64,000 nt of DNA from Peribacillus sp. FSL H8-0477 (GCF_038002765.1 NZ_JBBODE010000001.1:930001-994000); one strand, 5' to 3'; counted from the stretch's first letter, positions 18,669 through 29,549 are shown. Numbers and translations are program-made. Notes: a model not told the origin generated them from the sequence alone.

Positions 18669-18683
18669 TTGGAAACGATTACA
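18669..18683 (+). promoter_or_regulatory. Candidate CcpA (cre) site at the serA start point
   Basis: TTGGAAACGATTACA matches every defined position of the cre consensus WTGNAANCGNWNNCW and covers the predicted serA +1. Binding here would block initiation. Matches by chance occur about once per 100 kb, so this is a candidate only. Confidence 0.5.
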
Positions 18684-18774
18684 TAAAGAGAGATCAAATT
18701 GACAGAAAGATAAAATGTCGAGTAGAATTAACTGAAAATTCTAGAGAAAAACTTGGTTAGGAAGGTGTTTCTAC

Positions 18775-20349
18775 GTGTATCGAATTTTAGTTGCAGATGC
18801 TATAAAACCAGAGGGATTGGGTCCCTTATTAGAGTCATCTCAAGTCACCCTTATTCAAAAAACCATCCAAGAAGCAAAGGATGAGCTTAATGAAATGGAC
18901 GCGATCCTTGTAAGAAGCGCGACCAAAGTAACGGAAGAATTGATGAGTCAAATGCCTAACTTAAAGATCATAGCCCGAGCCGGGGTAGGCGTTGACAATA
19001 TCGATGTCCCTGCTGCCACTAAAAGAGGGATTGTCGTTGTCAATGCACCTGATGGCAATACGATTTCAACTGCTGAGCATACGTTTGCAATGATGGCTTC
19101 CTTAATGCGTCATATCCCTCAAGCCTATTCTTCCTTAAAAAATGGTGAATGGAAACGTTCATCCTTTACCGGTACAGAACTTTACGGAAAAACGCTGGGG
19201 ATTGTCGGTATGGGCCGTATAGGAACTGAAATTGCTAAGCGTGCAAAAGTATTTGGCATGGATGTTCATGTATTTGATCCCTTCTTAACAGCTGATCGCG
19301 CTAAAAAAATTTCTGTCACTTCCCTGCCGCTTTCTGAAGTCCTAACCAGTTCAGATATTATTACTGTACATACACCTTTAACTAATGAAACAAGAGGCTT
19401 ATTGAATAGAGAAAACCTGCAGACTTGTAAAAAGGGTGTTTATTTATTAAATTGTGCGCGAGGCGGCATTATTAATGAAGATGATTTATACGAGTTGATT
19501 GTCGAAGGCCATATTGCAGGAGCAGCTATAGATGTCTTTACAGAAGAACCCCCACTTGGACATAAGCTTCTAGAATTAGATCAAGTAATCGCCACCCCTC
19601 ATTTAGGTGCTTCAACAAAAGAAGCCCAGTTAAATGTGGCTACACAGGTTGCCCAAGAAGTGCTTGTATTCTTAGAAGGAAAACCAGTATCTAATTCAAT
19701 TAATCTACCAGCCATCTCTAAAGAGGTCTTTGAGAAGGTTCAGCCATTTTATGAACTAATTAAACAAATGGGAGCGATTGTTTCCCAATGTATGCAAGAA
19801 GGTGTACAAGAAATTTCTGTTTCGTATGCCGGAGACGCCCTGGACTTTGATACATCAATTTTAACGAAGAGCCTTATATCCGGTTTCTTTAAATCAAGAC
19901 TAGACGTACCCATTAATGAAGTTAATGCATTGTTGATCGCTAAGGAACGCGGCGTATCGATTGGTGATAAAACCTCTCATGACACATTGGGTTATTCTAA
20001 CTTAATCACAGTAACTGTAACTGGAGATAAACAGCAGCTTAATATCAGCGGTACATTTATTCCTAACTATGGTTCTAGAATCGTGAACCTTAATGGGTTT
20101 AAGATTGATTTCCATCCTGAAGGAAACCTGCTTTATATACAACACACCGATAAACCTGGTGTAATCGGACGCGTAGGGAAAATCCTAGGTGATAACGATG
20201 TCAATATTGCCACCATGCAGGTTGGCCGTAAACAAGCCGGCGGTGAAGCAATCATGGTACTCACGTTTGATAAACCACTACAGCCCAGCTTAAAAGATAA
20301 ACTTAAAGAAAATACCGATATTACATCCATGTATAAAATAACATTATAA
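18775..20349 (+). CDS. serA: D-3-phosphoglycerate dehydrogenase
   Basis: First committed enzyme of serine synthesis; oxidises 3-phosphoglycerate with NAD. The 524 residues comprise the substrate- and NAD-binding domains ([15 protein letters not shown] near 143; catalytic Arg in [10 protein letters not shown]; His in ATPHLGAST), an intervening domain, and a C-terminal ACT domain (about 450-524, [15 protein letters not shown]) for serine feedback. This is the long form. The start is GTG at 18775 with GGAAGGTG upstream. Confidence 0.95.
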   Translation: MYRILVADAIKPEGLGPLLESSQVTLIQKTIQEAKDELNEMDAILVRSATKVTEELMSQMPNLKIIARAGVGVDNIDVPAATKRGIVVVNAPDGNTISTAEHTFAMMASLMRHIPQAYSSLKNGEWKRSSFTGTELYGKTLGIVGMGRIGTEIAKRAKVFGMDVHVFDPFLTADRAKKISVTSLPLSEVLTSSDIITVHTPLTNETRGLLNRENLQTCKKGVYLLNCARGGIINEDDLYELIVEGHIAGAAIDVFTEEPPLGHKLLELDQVIATPHLGASTKEAQLNVATQVAQEVLVFLEGKPVSNSINLPAISKEVFEKVQPFYELIKQMGAIVSQCMQEGVQEISVSYAGDALDFDTSILTKSLISGFFKSRLDVPINEVNALLIAKERGVSIGDKTSHDTLGYSNLITVTVTGDKQQLNISGTFIPNYGSRIVNLNGFKIDFHPEGNLLYIQHTDKPGVIGRVGKILGDNDVNIATMQVGRKQAGGEAIMVLTFDKPLQPSLKDKLKENTDITSMYKITL

Positions 20350-20362
20350 ACCTCTGTACGAA

Positions 20363-20401
20363 GAAAAGACTGTCGTGTACTCAACGACAGTCTTTTCTAT
20401 T
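20363..20401. terminator. Bidirectional terminator between serA and rsiX
   Basis: AAGACTGTCGT ... ACGACAGTCTT forms an 11-bp stem with U-rich flank, between convergent genes. Confidence 0.88.
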
Positions 20402-20414
20402 ATTCATTCCATCA

Positions 20415-21608
20415 TTACTTTATAAAATTAGGTGCTGCTGGAATAGTAATCGGCTCAGACAAGTCCAGCTCCTGTACCTGGTTTACGGAAGCATTAAACA
20501 ATTGCACCTGCTCAAAGCCAAAATCTTTTGCTGTAAAAAGAATAGCTTCTATAGCTGTTCTTGTTTCTTCCGTATCTTCTATACGCGTATCAGTAGACAA
20601 ATCAATTTCAAGGGTGCTCTTATGCTCCCTAACGTTGTCCCAGCCGATTGTTTGAGGTACTGAAGGGTAAATGCCTTCAATACCCGGATCTTCCTTTAGT
20701 GACGCTAATGCGTCGGTAATAGAATCATAGCTGATGTTTGATGGTGCAAGAAACCTCCGGCTGGTTTCATTATGCTGATACAAAAGAAAAGATTTTTTAT
20801 CAAATTTACTAATCTCCAAGGTCTCTAACATGCCTGCATGAGAAAACGGTATCCCTGGCTGCCCATTTGTGGTAAAAACGACCTGTTCAATTTGGTTATA
20901 TTTCACTGTTTCTTGCAAAGCGGCTAAGAACGTACTATCTAACGTAATCAATGGTGAATCGTTAGGCAGGTCAATGATAATTTGATTATTCTCTGGACCA
21001 TCACTAATTGTGATGTCCAGCGGATAGTAATCAGTCAGGCCCCACACTTCTTCCTCTGCATTAGTCATCGCTTCATCTAATGCCTGAGCAAGTGAAGCAG
21101 AGACACTTGAAACGGTTACGGGAATAATGTAATTAGATTGGTCATCAGGTACACCTATTGTAACAGCCTCACGGTATGCCGCTTGATCACTTTCGTTTGC
21201 TTCGGCCCTACTAGCGTGGTCTTCATTAGTTAAGGTTTCTTTTTTATCTTCTGTTGCATCTGATTCTACTGCTGCTTTATTCTCTGGGGATTTTTCTGCG
21301 TTATACTCCGACTCATTAGGCTCTCGGTCTTCCTTTATTTCTACTCGATCCATCGATATAAACTGACTGCTGGATGATTTCTTATCTGCACTTTCACTGT
21401 TCAAAATGGAAGCACCTAGTACAGCCATGAGGAGCAGAGCTGCTGCTGCTGAAAACAGAGGAATCCAATGTCTCTTCTGTTTCCTTTTCCTTATGGATCG
21501 GTTATTAACATGCTGATAAACTTCTGAACGCGAACGTTTATCTTCTACTTCCGGCAGTTTTTGAAGAAGCTTGATAAGCTCGTACTCATTCCATTGGGAT
21601 CTTTTCAA
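20415..21608 (-). CDS. rsiX: Anti-sigma-X factor RsiX
   Basis: Membrane-bound inhibitor of SigX. The 397-residue protein has a cytoplasmic N-terminal domain (1-47), one membrane helix (about 48-68, LFSAAAALLLMAVLG), an acidic low-complexity linker (EDKKETLTNEDHASRAE), and two extracellular GerMN-like repeats (about 150-270 and 280-395). It overlaps the sigX 3' end by 23 bases, so the pair is co-translated. Identity rests on this pairing and the res-sigX-rsiX-serA order. Confidence 0.85.
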   Translation of the reverse strand: MKRSQWNEYELIKLLQKLPEVEDKRSRSEVYQHVNNRSIRKRKQKRHWIPLFSAAAALLLMAVLGASILNSESADKKSSSSQFISMDRVEIKEDREPNESEYNAEKSPENKAAVESDATEDKKETLTNEDHASRAEANESDQAAYREAVTIGVPDDQSNYIIPVTVSSVSASLAQALDEAMTNAEEEVWGLTDYYPLDITISDGPENNQIIIDLPNDSPLITLDSTFLAALQETVKYNQIEQVVFTTNGQPGIPFSHAGMLETLEISKFDKKSFLLYQHNETSRRFLAPSNISYDSITDALASLKEDPGIEGIYPSVPQTIGWDNVREHKSTLEIDLSTDTRIEDTEETRTAIEAILFTAKDFGFEQVQLFNASVNQVQELDLSEPITIPAAPNFIK

Positions 21609-22134
21609 TTGAATTCCCCTCCTCCCTGCCCTTCTCTTCCATTTTCTTTTTAATGGCCTTTAATGCACGATGTTGTGTGGTTTTCACCTTACTCTCCGTC
21701 CAGTCCAAAACAGCCGCCGTTTCAATAATCGATAATCCTTGAATATATCGAAGAATGATTACACTACGTTGATCAAGCGTACATGAATGTAAGCTTTGAT
21801 AAATCCCTTGAACTTCTGCATTTTGTATCGCTATTTCCTCAGGTAACGGCTGAACATCCTTGACAGGCTGCTTTTCCAAATCAAAATTCTCCAGCAATCG
21901 CTGTTTCCAGCCTTTTTCTTTCCTAAAATGATCAATTGCTGCATTTCTTGCAATTGAATACAACCATGTTTTCTCACTGCTTTTCCCTTCAAAGCGGTCA
22001 TATGACTTTAAAACGCGAATATATACTTCTTGAACAATATCTTCTGCCACTTCATGTTTTTTCACCATATAAAATAAAAATTGATATAAATCCTTATGAT
22101 ATTTTTCATAGAGTTCCTGAAAAACGGAGTCCAT
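21586..22134 (-). CDS. sigX: ECF sigma factor SigX
   Basis: Extracytoplasmic-function sigma factor controlling cell-envelope charge genes. The 182 residues have region 2 (LYQFLFYMVKKHEVAEDIVQEVYIRVLKSYDRF) and region 4 (DQRSVIILRYIQGLSIIETAAVLDWTESKVKTTQHRALKAIKKK, split by eye). An autoregulatory SigX-type promoter lies directly upstream and RsiX follows. It lies between resE and rsiX as in B. subtilis. Confidence 0.93.
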   Translation of the reverse strand: MDSVFQELYEKYHKDLYQFLFYMVKKHEVAEDIVQEVYIRVLKSYDRFEGKSSEKTWLYSIARNAAIDHFRKEKGWKQRLLENFDLEKQPVKDVQPLPEEIAIQNAEVQGIYQSLHSCTLDQRSVIILRYIQGLSIIETAAVLDWTESKVKTTQHRALKAIKKKMEEKGREEGNSIEKIPME

Positions 22135-22162
22135 TTTTTTCTCCCTCCGTTCATATATAGTA

Positions 22163-22189
22163 GTCGTAATTTCCCGGAGAATAGTTACA
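22163..22189 (-). promoter_or_regulatory. SigX-type autoregulatory promoter
   Basis: TGTAAC and CGAC are separated by 17 bases on the minus strand, matching the ECF/SigX elements (TGtAAC-N17-CGAC). It lies 29 bases before the sigX ATG and its GGAGGG site. Confidence 0.78.
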
Positions 22190-22230
22190 AACTAACTATA
22201 GTATTTTTATGGAGAAAAAGGAATAGATTT

Positions 22231-22311
22231 CCGAAAAGAAACCGGATACCCCTGCGAAAGAAATAGACTCCCCTTAGAGATATCTTTTCTTTTCGCAGCA
22301 GTATCCGGCTC
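22231..22311 (-). terminator. Long hairpin terminator after resE
   Basis: CCGGATAC-TGCTGCGAAAAGAAA pairs with TTTCTTTCGCAG-GGGTATCCGG across a ~25-base loop, followed by TTTCTTTT on the minus strand. It separates resE from the sigX promoter. Confidence 0.7.
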
Positions 22312-22363
22312 TTAAAACAGGCGTTTCTTATGAAACAAGATTTTCCGTCATCATTTTATATCT

Positions 22364-24139
22364 TTACTCATTTTCTTCCAACATTCGTGGCAAAGAAAAA
22401 GTAAATGTTGTCCCTATATCCACCAGACTATGTACAGAAATATAGCCTGCATGTGCGTCCATAATGTTCTTAGCAATAGCAAGACCAAGCCCCGTTCCAG
22501 ATTTACCACGTGTTCTCGCCTTATCCGCTTTATAAAAGCGTTCGAATACATAAGCAAGATCTTCCTCAGGTATACCGGTTCCAGAGTCTTTTACCTCCAT
22601 GACTAACCCATTTCTCTCTTCTATCCATTGAGACACTTCCACGGTGCCTCCTGTAGGCGTGTGGCGTATGGCATTATCAATTAAATTAGTCAGGACCTGC
22701 TCGATTCGATCATGGTCAAAATCCCAATACGTTTCTTCACTAGCAGTTTTGGCATATAATTGAATTCCTTTTTCCTTCGCAAGGCCATTAAACTTGTACA
22801 CGATCCGTTCAATATAACCGGTTACTTCAATTCTTTCATATCTTAAAGTAACCTTCCCTGACTCCATTCTTGCCAGATCCAGCAAATCATTAACAAGCCT
22901 GCCCATACGAAGCGATTCATCATAGATGACTTGTGCCATATCCTTCTTATCTTCTTCGGTGCCTGCTACATCATCAATAATGGCTTCACTATAGCCCTGC
23001 AGCATGGAAATAGGCGTTCTCAGTTCATGAGAGACATTGGCAATAAAATCCGTACGGAGTTTATCGGTTTTCCGTTCTTCTGTCATATCTCGAAGAATGG
23101 CTACTGCGCCTCTAATACTGCCGGCTCCATAGAGCGGACTGACGATCAGTACCCAATCATGACCCTGAAGACTAATTTCACCAATTTGCTCCTTATCAAG
23201 GATATCTGATTGGTTAAATAGGGTCATTAACACAGCTGGAACATCATTACTTTCATCTTGCTTCTCAAAATACCAGCTTTGAAGAAATCGTTCTGCCGGT
23301 GGATTGGTTTCAAGGATCGTTCCATCTTTATTAAAGGTAATAACCCCGTCAGCCATACTGCTCAATATACTCGCTAGATGTTCTTTCTCTTGGCTAAGTG
23401 CACTCATATTGAATTTAAGCTGTTTCCCCATTTGATTAAACGCCATTGCCAGCTCGCCTATTTCATCTTGCGTCACAATTGGTACCTTCGTATCAAACTT
23501 GCCTCGAGCCACTTCAAAAGCAGCTTCCTTCATCTTATTTAAAGGAGCATTAATACGAGTGGAAAGGAAAAAGGCAAAAATGGTTGTTAAGATAATCGCA
23601 ACACCGGCAGCTAAAAGAATAAATTTAGTCGTGGAGCCGATTGCCTCTTCCATTAACTCGGATGATTGATATAAAAACAACTGATGCTGCTTGCCATTTA
23701 ACTCCAGCGGCATCCCTATAACGATTGCTTTTACCTTTTCTCCATCCTCCCCCTTTTGCGGGTGAGTAATTTCTTTTTCAACGGTTTTCGCCTCTGTAAA
23801 AACGCGATGAAAATCGGAGTCGTTTTCTAAGAATTTATAGGAAATACCAGAATGATCGCCTTCATTTGAAGAATAAACAACAGCGTCCTTTTGAAACACA
23901 ACGATTTTTGTTTCATCACCAACAAGTTCTGAACTGATCTTCAGCACTTCTTCCGTATTACTGTGTTCATTAGTAATTTGTACAATACGATGAGCTGTTT
24001 TTGTTAAATTATTCTCCACTTCTTCAATTTGGAAGTTTTCGAAAAACTCAACTAAAAAAACAGTCAGAATCAATAGAACAAATGTAACCAGCAATAGAAT
24101 GGTTGCCCATAGTTTCCCTACAACACTTCTCCAAAGCAT
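22364..24139 (-). CDS. resE: Sensor histidine kinase ResE
   Basis: Kinase of the ResDE system controlling respiration and anaerobic genes. The 591 residues have two membrane helices (about 10-30 and 175-195) flanking an extracellular loop, then HAMP (195-245), PAS (250-350), HisKA with NVSHELRTP, and HATPase_c (N box DNAIRH, GTGIPEED, GKSGTGLGLAIAK). The start overlaps the resD stop by one base (TGATG). Confidence 0.95.
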   Translation of the reverse strand: MLWRSVVGKLWATILLLVTFVLLILTVFLVEFFENFQIEEVENNLTKTAHRIVQITNEHSNTEEVLKISSELVGDETKIVVFQKDAVVYSSNEGDHSGISYKFLENDSDFHRVFTEAKTVEKEITHPQKGEDGEKVKAIVIGMPLELNGKQHQLFLYQSSELMEEAIGSTTKFILLAAGVAIILTTIFAFFLSTRINAPLNKMKEAAFEVARGKFDTKVPIVTQDEIGELAMAFNQMGKQLKFNMSALSQEKEHLASILSSMADGVITFNKDGTILETNPPAERFLQSWYFEKQDESNDVPAVLMTLFNQSDILDKEQIGEISLQGHDWVLIVSPLYGAGSIRGAVAILRDMTEERKTDKLRTDFIANVSHELRTPISMLQGYSEAIIDDVAGTEEDKKDMAQVIYDESLRMGRLVNDLLDLARMESGKVTLRYERIEVTGYIERIVYKFNGLAKEKGIQLYAKTASEETYWDFDHDRIEQVLTNLIDNAIRHTPTGGTVEVSQWIEERNGLVMEVKDSGTGIPEEDLAYVFERFYKADKARTRGKSGTGLGLAIAKNIMDAHAGYISVHSLVDIGTTFTFSLPRMLEENE

Positions 24140-24855
24140 CAGTCATTGTTCACTTCAAATTTGTATCCAACGCCCCAAACAGTAACAATCATTTTAGCAG
24201 CATTTTCAGAAATTTTATTCAATTTCTCCCGCAAGCGTTTAACGTGCGTATCTACTGTTCGAAGATCTCCAAAAAATTCATAATGCCATACTTCTTTCAA
24301 TAACTGTTCTCTATCAAAAACCTTATCGGGTGTTTTTGCCAAGAAGTATAATAATTCATATTCTTTTGGTGTCAGCGAGACTTCTTTCCCATCTGCTGTT
24401 ACACGATGCGCATCGTTATCAATCATTAAATCAGGGAATACAATAACATCTTTTGAAGCTGATTCTGCCTGTAAGAATCCATTTGAAGACGAACGGCGCA
24501 AGAGCGCTTTCACACGCAAGACCACTTCTCTTGGACTAAACGGCTTCACTATATAATCATCCGTTCCTGCTTCGAAGCCTTGAACTCGGTTAACTTCTTC
24601 ACCTTTAGCAGTCAGCATAATAATTGGTGTTGATTTAATTTCTCGTATTTCCCGACAAACCTCGATTCCGTCTTTCCCTGGCATCATTACGTCAAGAAGA
24701 ATTAAGTCATAATCATTTTCACTTGCTTTCGTTATCGCAATATCTCCATTCTCAGCTTCATCAATCAAGTAATCTTCTCTTTCAAGGTACATTCTTAAAA
24801 GCCGGCGTATTCTATCTTCATCATCAACCACTAGAATTCTCAATTCATTATCCAT
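24139..24855 (-). CDS. resD: Response regulator ResD
   Basis: OmpR/PhoB-type DNA-binding regulator of aerobic and anaerobic respiration. The 238 residues have a receiver (VVDDED, phospho-acceptor in LILLDVMMPG, K in IVKPFS) and a C-terminal winged helix (LTPKEYELLYFLA ... DTHVKRLREKL). ATG at 24855 is chosen because AGAGG is nine bases upstream; two earlier in-frame ATGs overlap or precede that site. It is operonic with resE. Confidence 0.95.
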   Translation of the reverse strand: MDNELRILVVDDEDRIRRLLRMYLEREDYLIDEAENGDIAITKASENDYDLILLDVMMPGKDGIEVCREIREIKSTPIIMLTAKGEEVNRVQGFEAGTDDYIVKPFSPREVVLRVKALLRRSSSNGFLQAESASKDVIVFPDLMIDNDAHRVTADGKEVSLTPKEYELLYFLAKTPDKVFDREQLLKEVWHYEFFGDLRTVDTHVKRLREKLNKISENAAKMIVTVWGVGYKFEVNND

Positions 24856-25070
24856 TTTACTCATCCTCTCTATCTCTTCTCTATAGTTTATCAAAAAAGA
24901 GCAGAATTTCTATAATTTTTCGTTTTCTCTCATGAAGTGAACAGAAAATAGACATAATATCGTCACTTCCATTACTAAATTCGCCTAAAAAAAGACAAAT
25001 TAGCCATACTCGTTCAATAAATCTATAAATAAAGGCCATTAATTTTTATCCCAAAGTACGAATAGAAAAA

Positions 25071-25122
25071 AAGCGCTGTTTTAAGTAACGGGCAAGCCGT
25101 TAACAAAAAACAAACGCTATGG
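25071..25122 (-). terminator. Terminator after resC
   Basis: A TAACGG-CTTG-CCGTTA hairpin with flanking AGCG...CGCT pairing and seven U follows the resC stop on the minus strand. It separates resABC from resDE. Confidence 0.75.
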
Positions 25123-25126
25123 TTCA

Positions 25127-26305
25127 TTATGCGTATGAATGTAGTCCTTTAATCACTAAATTCACAACAATAAGATTAAACAGGATAATACCAAAACCGA
25201 TTACAGCAAGCCAAGCAGATTTTTCGCCCTGCCAGCCTTTTGACAATCGTAAATGTAAAAATGCTGCATAAAATAACCATGTAACAAGTGCCCAGACTTC
25301 TTTAGGATCCCATCCCCAGAACCGGCTCCAAGCAATTTGAGCCCAAATCATAGCAAATATCAGTGCACCTAAAGTGAAAACTGGGAAACCAATCATAACT
25401 GCACGATAACTAATTTCATCCATCAAATCGAGATTGACGTTCTTAACCATCGGTTGAAGAAGAGCGCCCACACGTTTCCGGAATATGAGACGATAAAGTC
25501 CATAAAGGACAATTCCTGCCCCAAGAGACCAAATCACTGTATTCGCCTTTCTTCCGCTTAGTATAGGCGGGAGGTCAAAAAACGGTTCGAATGCATCTGG
25601 TGTCTCAAGTTTACTATCATGTGGTCCTACAAGAGCAGGCATGGTATATTCCATGACATCTGTTTGTCCACTCTTATCTACCCATGTAAATTCTGCTTTA
25701 TAGTCCATTGCTTTAAACCCGCTTGATACAAGTACAAAGCCGACGGTACATATCAAAAAGAACATTATTGCTTCCAGCCAAAACGTCTTCTTGCTTCTCT
25801 TTGACTGATCCACTGATTTAATTAGATAAATTAAACCTGCTGCAAAACTGACAGCTAATATGGATTGACCAATGGCAGCAGTCGTTACATGGATATGCAG
25901 CCAATCACTTTGCAGAGCAGGAATTAACGGGGAAATTTCCCTTGGGAACATGCTTGCATAAGCAATAATTAATAAAGCAACTGGAAGAGTAAAGACGCCT
26001 AAAACAGGTGTTTTATACATATAATAAATGCCGATAAAAGCCCCCACCAGCATCATTCCAAAGAAAGTAGTAAATTCAAAAAGGTTACTAACGGGCGCGT
26101 GTCCGCTGGCAATCCATCTTGTAATAAAATAGCCGATTTGCGCAATAAATCCGATTGTTGTTACCCAGATGGCTAGAAGTGCCCATTTACTTTGTTTCTT
26201 TTCCATTTGTCCTTTTTTTTGTTTAATCGCTCCACCGAATAAGACTGTTGCCACTAAATATAAGAAAAATGCTGCATATAATAAAGTACTGCTTAATTCA
26301 GCCAT
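25127..26305 (-). CDS. resC: Cytochrome c biogenesis protein ResC (CcsA-like)
   Basis: Membrane haem-handling subunit of the System II cytochrome c synthase. The 392-residue polytopic protein has the WWD-type tryptophan-rich loop ([23 protein letters not shown]) characteristic of CcsA. ATG at 26305 follows AAGGGGG by nine bases and overlaps resB by eight bases. Confidence 0.93.
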   Translation of the reverse strand: MAELSSTLLYAAFFLYLVATVLFGGAIKQKKGQMEKKQSKWALLAIWVTTIGFIAQIGYFITRWIASGHAPVSNLFEFTTFFGMMLVGAFIGIYYMYKTPVLGVFTLPVALLIIAYASMFPREISPLIPALQSDWLHIHVTTAAIGQSILAVSFAAGLIYLIKSVDQSKRSKKTFWLEAIMFFLICTVGFVLVSSGFKAMDYKAEFTWVDKSGQTDVMEYTMPALVGPHDSKLETPDAFEPFFDLPPILSGRKANTVIWSLGAGIVLYGLYRLIFRKRVGALLQPMVKNVNLDLMDEISYRAVMIGFPVFTLGALIFAMIWAQIAWSRFWGWDPKEVWALVTWLFYAAFLHLRLSKGWQGEKSAWLAVIGFGIILFNLIVVNLVIKGLHSYA

Positions 26306-27935
26306 TGAAAACGTCCCCCTTTTTGGAAGATGGCTCATCTTGAGCTTGATCCACCGGTTCTTCTATTTCTGTCCCTTTAATTACTTGTTCGATATCTCTT
26401 TTCAGGCCGTGCCAGTTTTTATTTGTATGACCGGCAAGCCAAATCTGGCCATTTCTTCTTTGAATCCATATCCGACGATGATTCCAGTAACTCCCCTGAA
26501 TTACTCCAATCATAAAGATCCCGCCGCCAATGAATAACAGCCAAAGTGTCATATCTTTTCTAACAGCTAAGCCTGCTGCATTTCGCGTTTCTATACCCGC
26601 AAACGCAAGTTTATAGGTGTTTTCCCCAAGTGGTTCTAATGTTTGTTTAATAGCAACAAAGCTCGTCTCGCCTTTTGGCTTATCAGGTGTATACATAGTA
26701 AATACGAAAGCAGGATTATCTGGTATTTTGGATTTAGTGATAGGGGTTCCCTTATCATCAAATTCAAAATCCGGGAAGTAGCTTTCAAGCTCTACTGAAT
26801 AGCCTTCTTTTAAGTCATATTTGGGTTTGGGGTCATTAAGATCGACCGTCATACTGCCAAACGATTCTTCGGTTTTTTTATTCACCAAATCAAAACTCAT
26901 CGTATTTAATTCATCTTTTTTATAATCCATTTGATACAACGCATAATGATCATGCTTCAATGGAATATTGACTTTGATTTGTGCATCTTTTATTTTCTTC
27001 AAATTGACTTCTTCCCCTGGAAGTGTTTCACCGTCTTTTTCATACAGCGTGACATTAGATTGATAGTTCTTCGCTACTGTACCGGTACGTTCAATAGCTT
27101 CAGAGAAATCTTTATCATCTTTATCATAGACTTCGAGAATGAATTCATCATTTTTAAGAAAATACTTACCATCTGTACCAGGGATTGATTTCGTTTCTCC
27201 TTCACGAATCCAGAGGATTTCATCCACATACATTCCGGGTACAAACCGCAGCATACCGCCGAGTAAAAATAAGATTAAGCCCAAATGATTGACATATGGA
27301 CCCCATCTGGCAAAACGACCTTTTTCTGCAAGCAGGCTGCCATTCTCTTCGCGGACTTTATATCGCTGTTTTTCCAAACGTTGGGTAAGGTCCTGGGTAT
27401 CTGTTTGGTCCGTGTCAGTTACTCCAAATATCCGCTGTCTTTTCATAAACCCTTCATGCCGCTCCACCTTTTGTTTCGTAAGTGAGCGATAAAGCGGTAC
27501 AATTCGGTCAATACTAGCAATCGTCAGCGACATGCCTAGGAACGCAATCAAAGCTAGATACCACCAAGAACTATATAAATTATGGAACCCTAAGAGATAA
27601 TAAAGTTTCCCAAACCAGCCGTATGTTTCTTCATAATATTCTGCTGCTGTCATCGTTTTAGGTATGTACATTTCTTGAGGCAATATGGTGCCAATGGCAG
27701 ACGCAGCTAATACGAGTACAATCAGCCAGATTCCAATTTTTACAGAAGAAAAGAAATTCCATATTTTATCAATAATCGTTTTGTTATACGTTTGAGACCG
27801 TCTGGCTCCGCCTTCATATCGCATATCAATGAGCTTACTGTCTTTTTGTGTTTCATCAAGCAAACGTCCGCATTTCTCACAAAGAATGGTGCCATACGGA
27901 TTGACATGCCCGCATTCACATTTAATATCATTCAT
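26298..27935 (-). CDS. resB: Cytochrome c biogenesis protein ResB
   Basis: CcsB-like partner of ResC. The 545-residue protein begins with a four-cysteine zinc-ribbon ([18 protein letters not shown], residues 5-22), has three N-terminal membrane helices (about 70-235), a long extracytoplasmic domain (240-460) and a final helix. The zinc ribbon and length match B. subtilis ResB. It is coupled to resC. Confidence 0.93.
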   Translation of the reverse strand: MNDIKCECGHVNPYGTILCEKCGRLLDETQKDSKLIDMRYEGGARRSQTYNKTIIDKIWNFFSSVKIGIWLIVLVLAASAIGTILPQEMYIPKTMTAAEYYEETYGWFGKLYYLLGFHNLYSSWWYLALIAFLGMSLTIASIDRIVPLYRSLTKQKVERHEGFMKRQRIFGVTDTDQTDTQDLTQRLEKQRYKVREENGSLLAEKGRFARWGPYVNHLGLILFLLGGMLRFVPGMYVDEILWIREGETKSIPGTDGKYFLKNDEFILEVYDKDDKDFSEAIERTGTVAKNYQSNVTLYEKDGETLPGEEVNLKKIKDAQIKVNIPLKHDHYALYQMDYKKDELNTMSFDLVNKKTEESFGSMTVDLNDPKPKYDLKEGYSVELESYFPDFEFDDKGTPITKSKIPDNPAFVFTMYTPDKPKGETSFVAIKQTLEPLGENTYKLAFAGIETRNAAGLAVRKDMTLWLLFIGGGIFMIGVIQGSYWNHRRIWIQRRNGQIWLAGHTNKNWHGLKRDIEQVIKGTEIEEPVDQAQDEPSSKKGDVFNG

Positions 27936-27950
27936 GTTTAAAACTCCCCA

Positions 27951-28481
27951 TTAAGGCTTAATACTCTCCATATGCTGTTGAATAGCAGTTTCAGACAAGC
28001 TTCCCGAAAGTACATCTACTACTTTCCCTTCTTTATCTATTAAGAAAGTAGTAGGCAGTGGATCCACACCATAAGCTGCTAAAACTTGGCTGCCTTTATC
28101 AATCGCTACTGGGAATGTAAGGTTATGCCTTTTGACGAATTTTTCAACAGCTAATGTTGATTCATCCACATTGACGGCCAAAATCTGCACTCCTTGATCC
28201 TTATAGTGTTGATATTGGTTTTCCATATATGGCATTTCGTATTCACATGGTTTACACCATGTAGCCCAGAAATTCAGAAAAATCCCCTGTCCCTTATAAT
28301 CTGATAGCTTATGTTTGTTTCCTTCTAAGTCAACCAGTGCAAAATCAGGAGCTGTATCTCCTTTTTTTATCGTCTGGTTGCTGTCTTTGGTAAAGTTAGC
28401 ATAAAGCGTATACACCAAAGCTAGAGCCAATATTGCCAAGATAATGGTTCTCATGATCAGACGTCGTTTTTTCTTATTCAT
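27951..28481 (-). CDS. resA: Thiol-disulfide oxidoreductase ResA
   Basis: Membrane-anchored thioredoxin-like protein that reduces apocytochrome c cysteines. The 176 residues have a basic N-terminus, one helix (about 9-28) and a TlpA-like fold with active site WATWCKPC (CxxC) near residue 75 and cis-Pro in VDPLPTTF. It is the first gene of resABC, 15 bases before resB. Confidence 0.93.
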   Translation of the reverse strand: MNKKKRRLIMRTIILAILALALVYTLYANFTKDSNQTIKKGDTAPDFALVDLEGNKHKLSDYKGQGIFLNFWATWCKPCEYEMPYMENQYQHYKDQGVQILAVNVDESTLAVEKFVKRHNLTFPVAIDKGSQVLAAYGVDPLPTTFLIDKEGKVVDVLSGSLSETAIQQHMESIKP

Positions 28482-28591
28482 TTGTGTCCCCCCGCCGTAC
28501 AGTAAAAATTCCCTTCTATTATACCATTTAACAACACGGTGATAGTGTTAACAAACGTGAAGAATCTGTGACATATCTTACCATACTGCTG

Positions 28592-29317
28592 TTATTTTTC
28601 CTTCATCGCCATTGAACGAAGCAGTTTAACTTCATGCGGTGTCAGTTCTCTTGAATCACCGGCAGATAAACCATGTAATGTAAGGAATCCATATTGTTCA
28701 CGCTTAAGCTTTATAACAGGATAGCCAACTGCTTCAAGCATACGGCGAATTTGTCGGTTTTTACCTTCGTGAATCGTGATTTCAATTATTGAAGTTTGTT
28801 TTTGTTTATCAACTGAAAGTACTTTAGTCTTGGCCGGAGCTGTCACTCCATCCTCTAGCTTAATTCCTTTTTCCAGTTTTTTAAGATCTTCACGGAATGG
28901 CATTCCTTTAACTTTCGCCACATAGATTTTTTCTACTTCATGTTTCGGATGCATCATAATATTTGCAAATTCACCATCATTCGTTAAAATCAGCAAACCT
29001 GATGTGTCGTAATCCAAACGTCCAACCGGATAAATTCTTTCTGGGATCTCTGGGAAGAAATCTGTTACAACTTTTCTATTTTTATCGTCCGTTACAGCTG
29101 AAATTACACCACGTGGTTTATAAAATAAGAAATACACTGATTTTTCTTTTTCCATTGGCACTCCATTTACTTCAACTTTATCATGAAGGCCGACTTTCAC
29201 ACCCAACTCTTTTACTACCTTACCATTAACCTTTACTTTTCCTTCGGTAATCATTTCTTCTGCTTTTCGTCTTGATGCAAGCCCTGCATGGGCAATAACT
29301 TTTTGTAATCTTTCCAT
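28592..29317 (-). CDS. rluB: 23S rRNA pseudouridine synthase RluB
   Basis: Modifies a uridine in 23S rRNA helix 93. The 241 residues have an N-terminal S4 domain (1-60, ASRRKAEEMITEGKVKVNG) and a catalytic domain with GRLDYDTSGLLILTNDGE, holding the catalytic Asp, and the GKNRQIRRMLE motif. It lies between spmB and resA, as in B. subtilis (ypuL). Confidence 0.94.
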   Translation of the reverse strand: MERLQKVIAHAGLASRRKAEEMITEGKVKVNGKVVKELGVKVGLHDKVEVNGVPMEKEKSVYFLFYKPRGVISAVTDDKNRKVVTDFFPEIPERIYPVGRLDYDTSGLLILTNDGEFANIMMHPKHEVEKIYVAKVKGMPFREDLKKLEKGIKLEDGVTAPAKTKVLSVDKQKQTSIIEITIHEGKNRQIRRMLEAVGYPVIKLKREQYGFLTLHGLSAGDSRELTPHEVKLLRSMAMKEK

Positions 29318-29513
29318 CTATCTTCACCTCTAATAGTTTCCTTTTGATTTGTAAATCCGTTAGTGCAATCATACAATTATTACACATTGAAGCAAAAAAA
29401 CAAACGCTTTTTATTATATACTAACTGTTCCCTAAAAAACGGACCCTTATGAAGTGTACCACAAGGACTTTTGAATCTTCAAAAAATGTACTGCTGAATA
29501 ATTTGACAGAACG

Positions 29514-29546
29514 CAAAAAAGAGCTGGTATCTTCCAGCTTCTCATG
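29514..29546 (-). terminator. spmB terminator
   Basis: AGCTGG-AAGAT-CCAGCT hairpin followed by CTTTTTT just after the spmB stop. Confidence 0.85.
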
Positions 29547-29549
29547 CAT

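Noticed and set aside
18420-18774. T-box leader before serA
   Set aside because: No T-box sequence or specifier structure; the leader is short after a consensus promoter.
22231-22311. Riboswitch between resE and sigX
   Set aside because: The long hairpin lies upstream of the SigX promoter and is followed by U-rich sequence, so it is a terminator.
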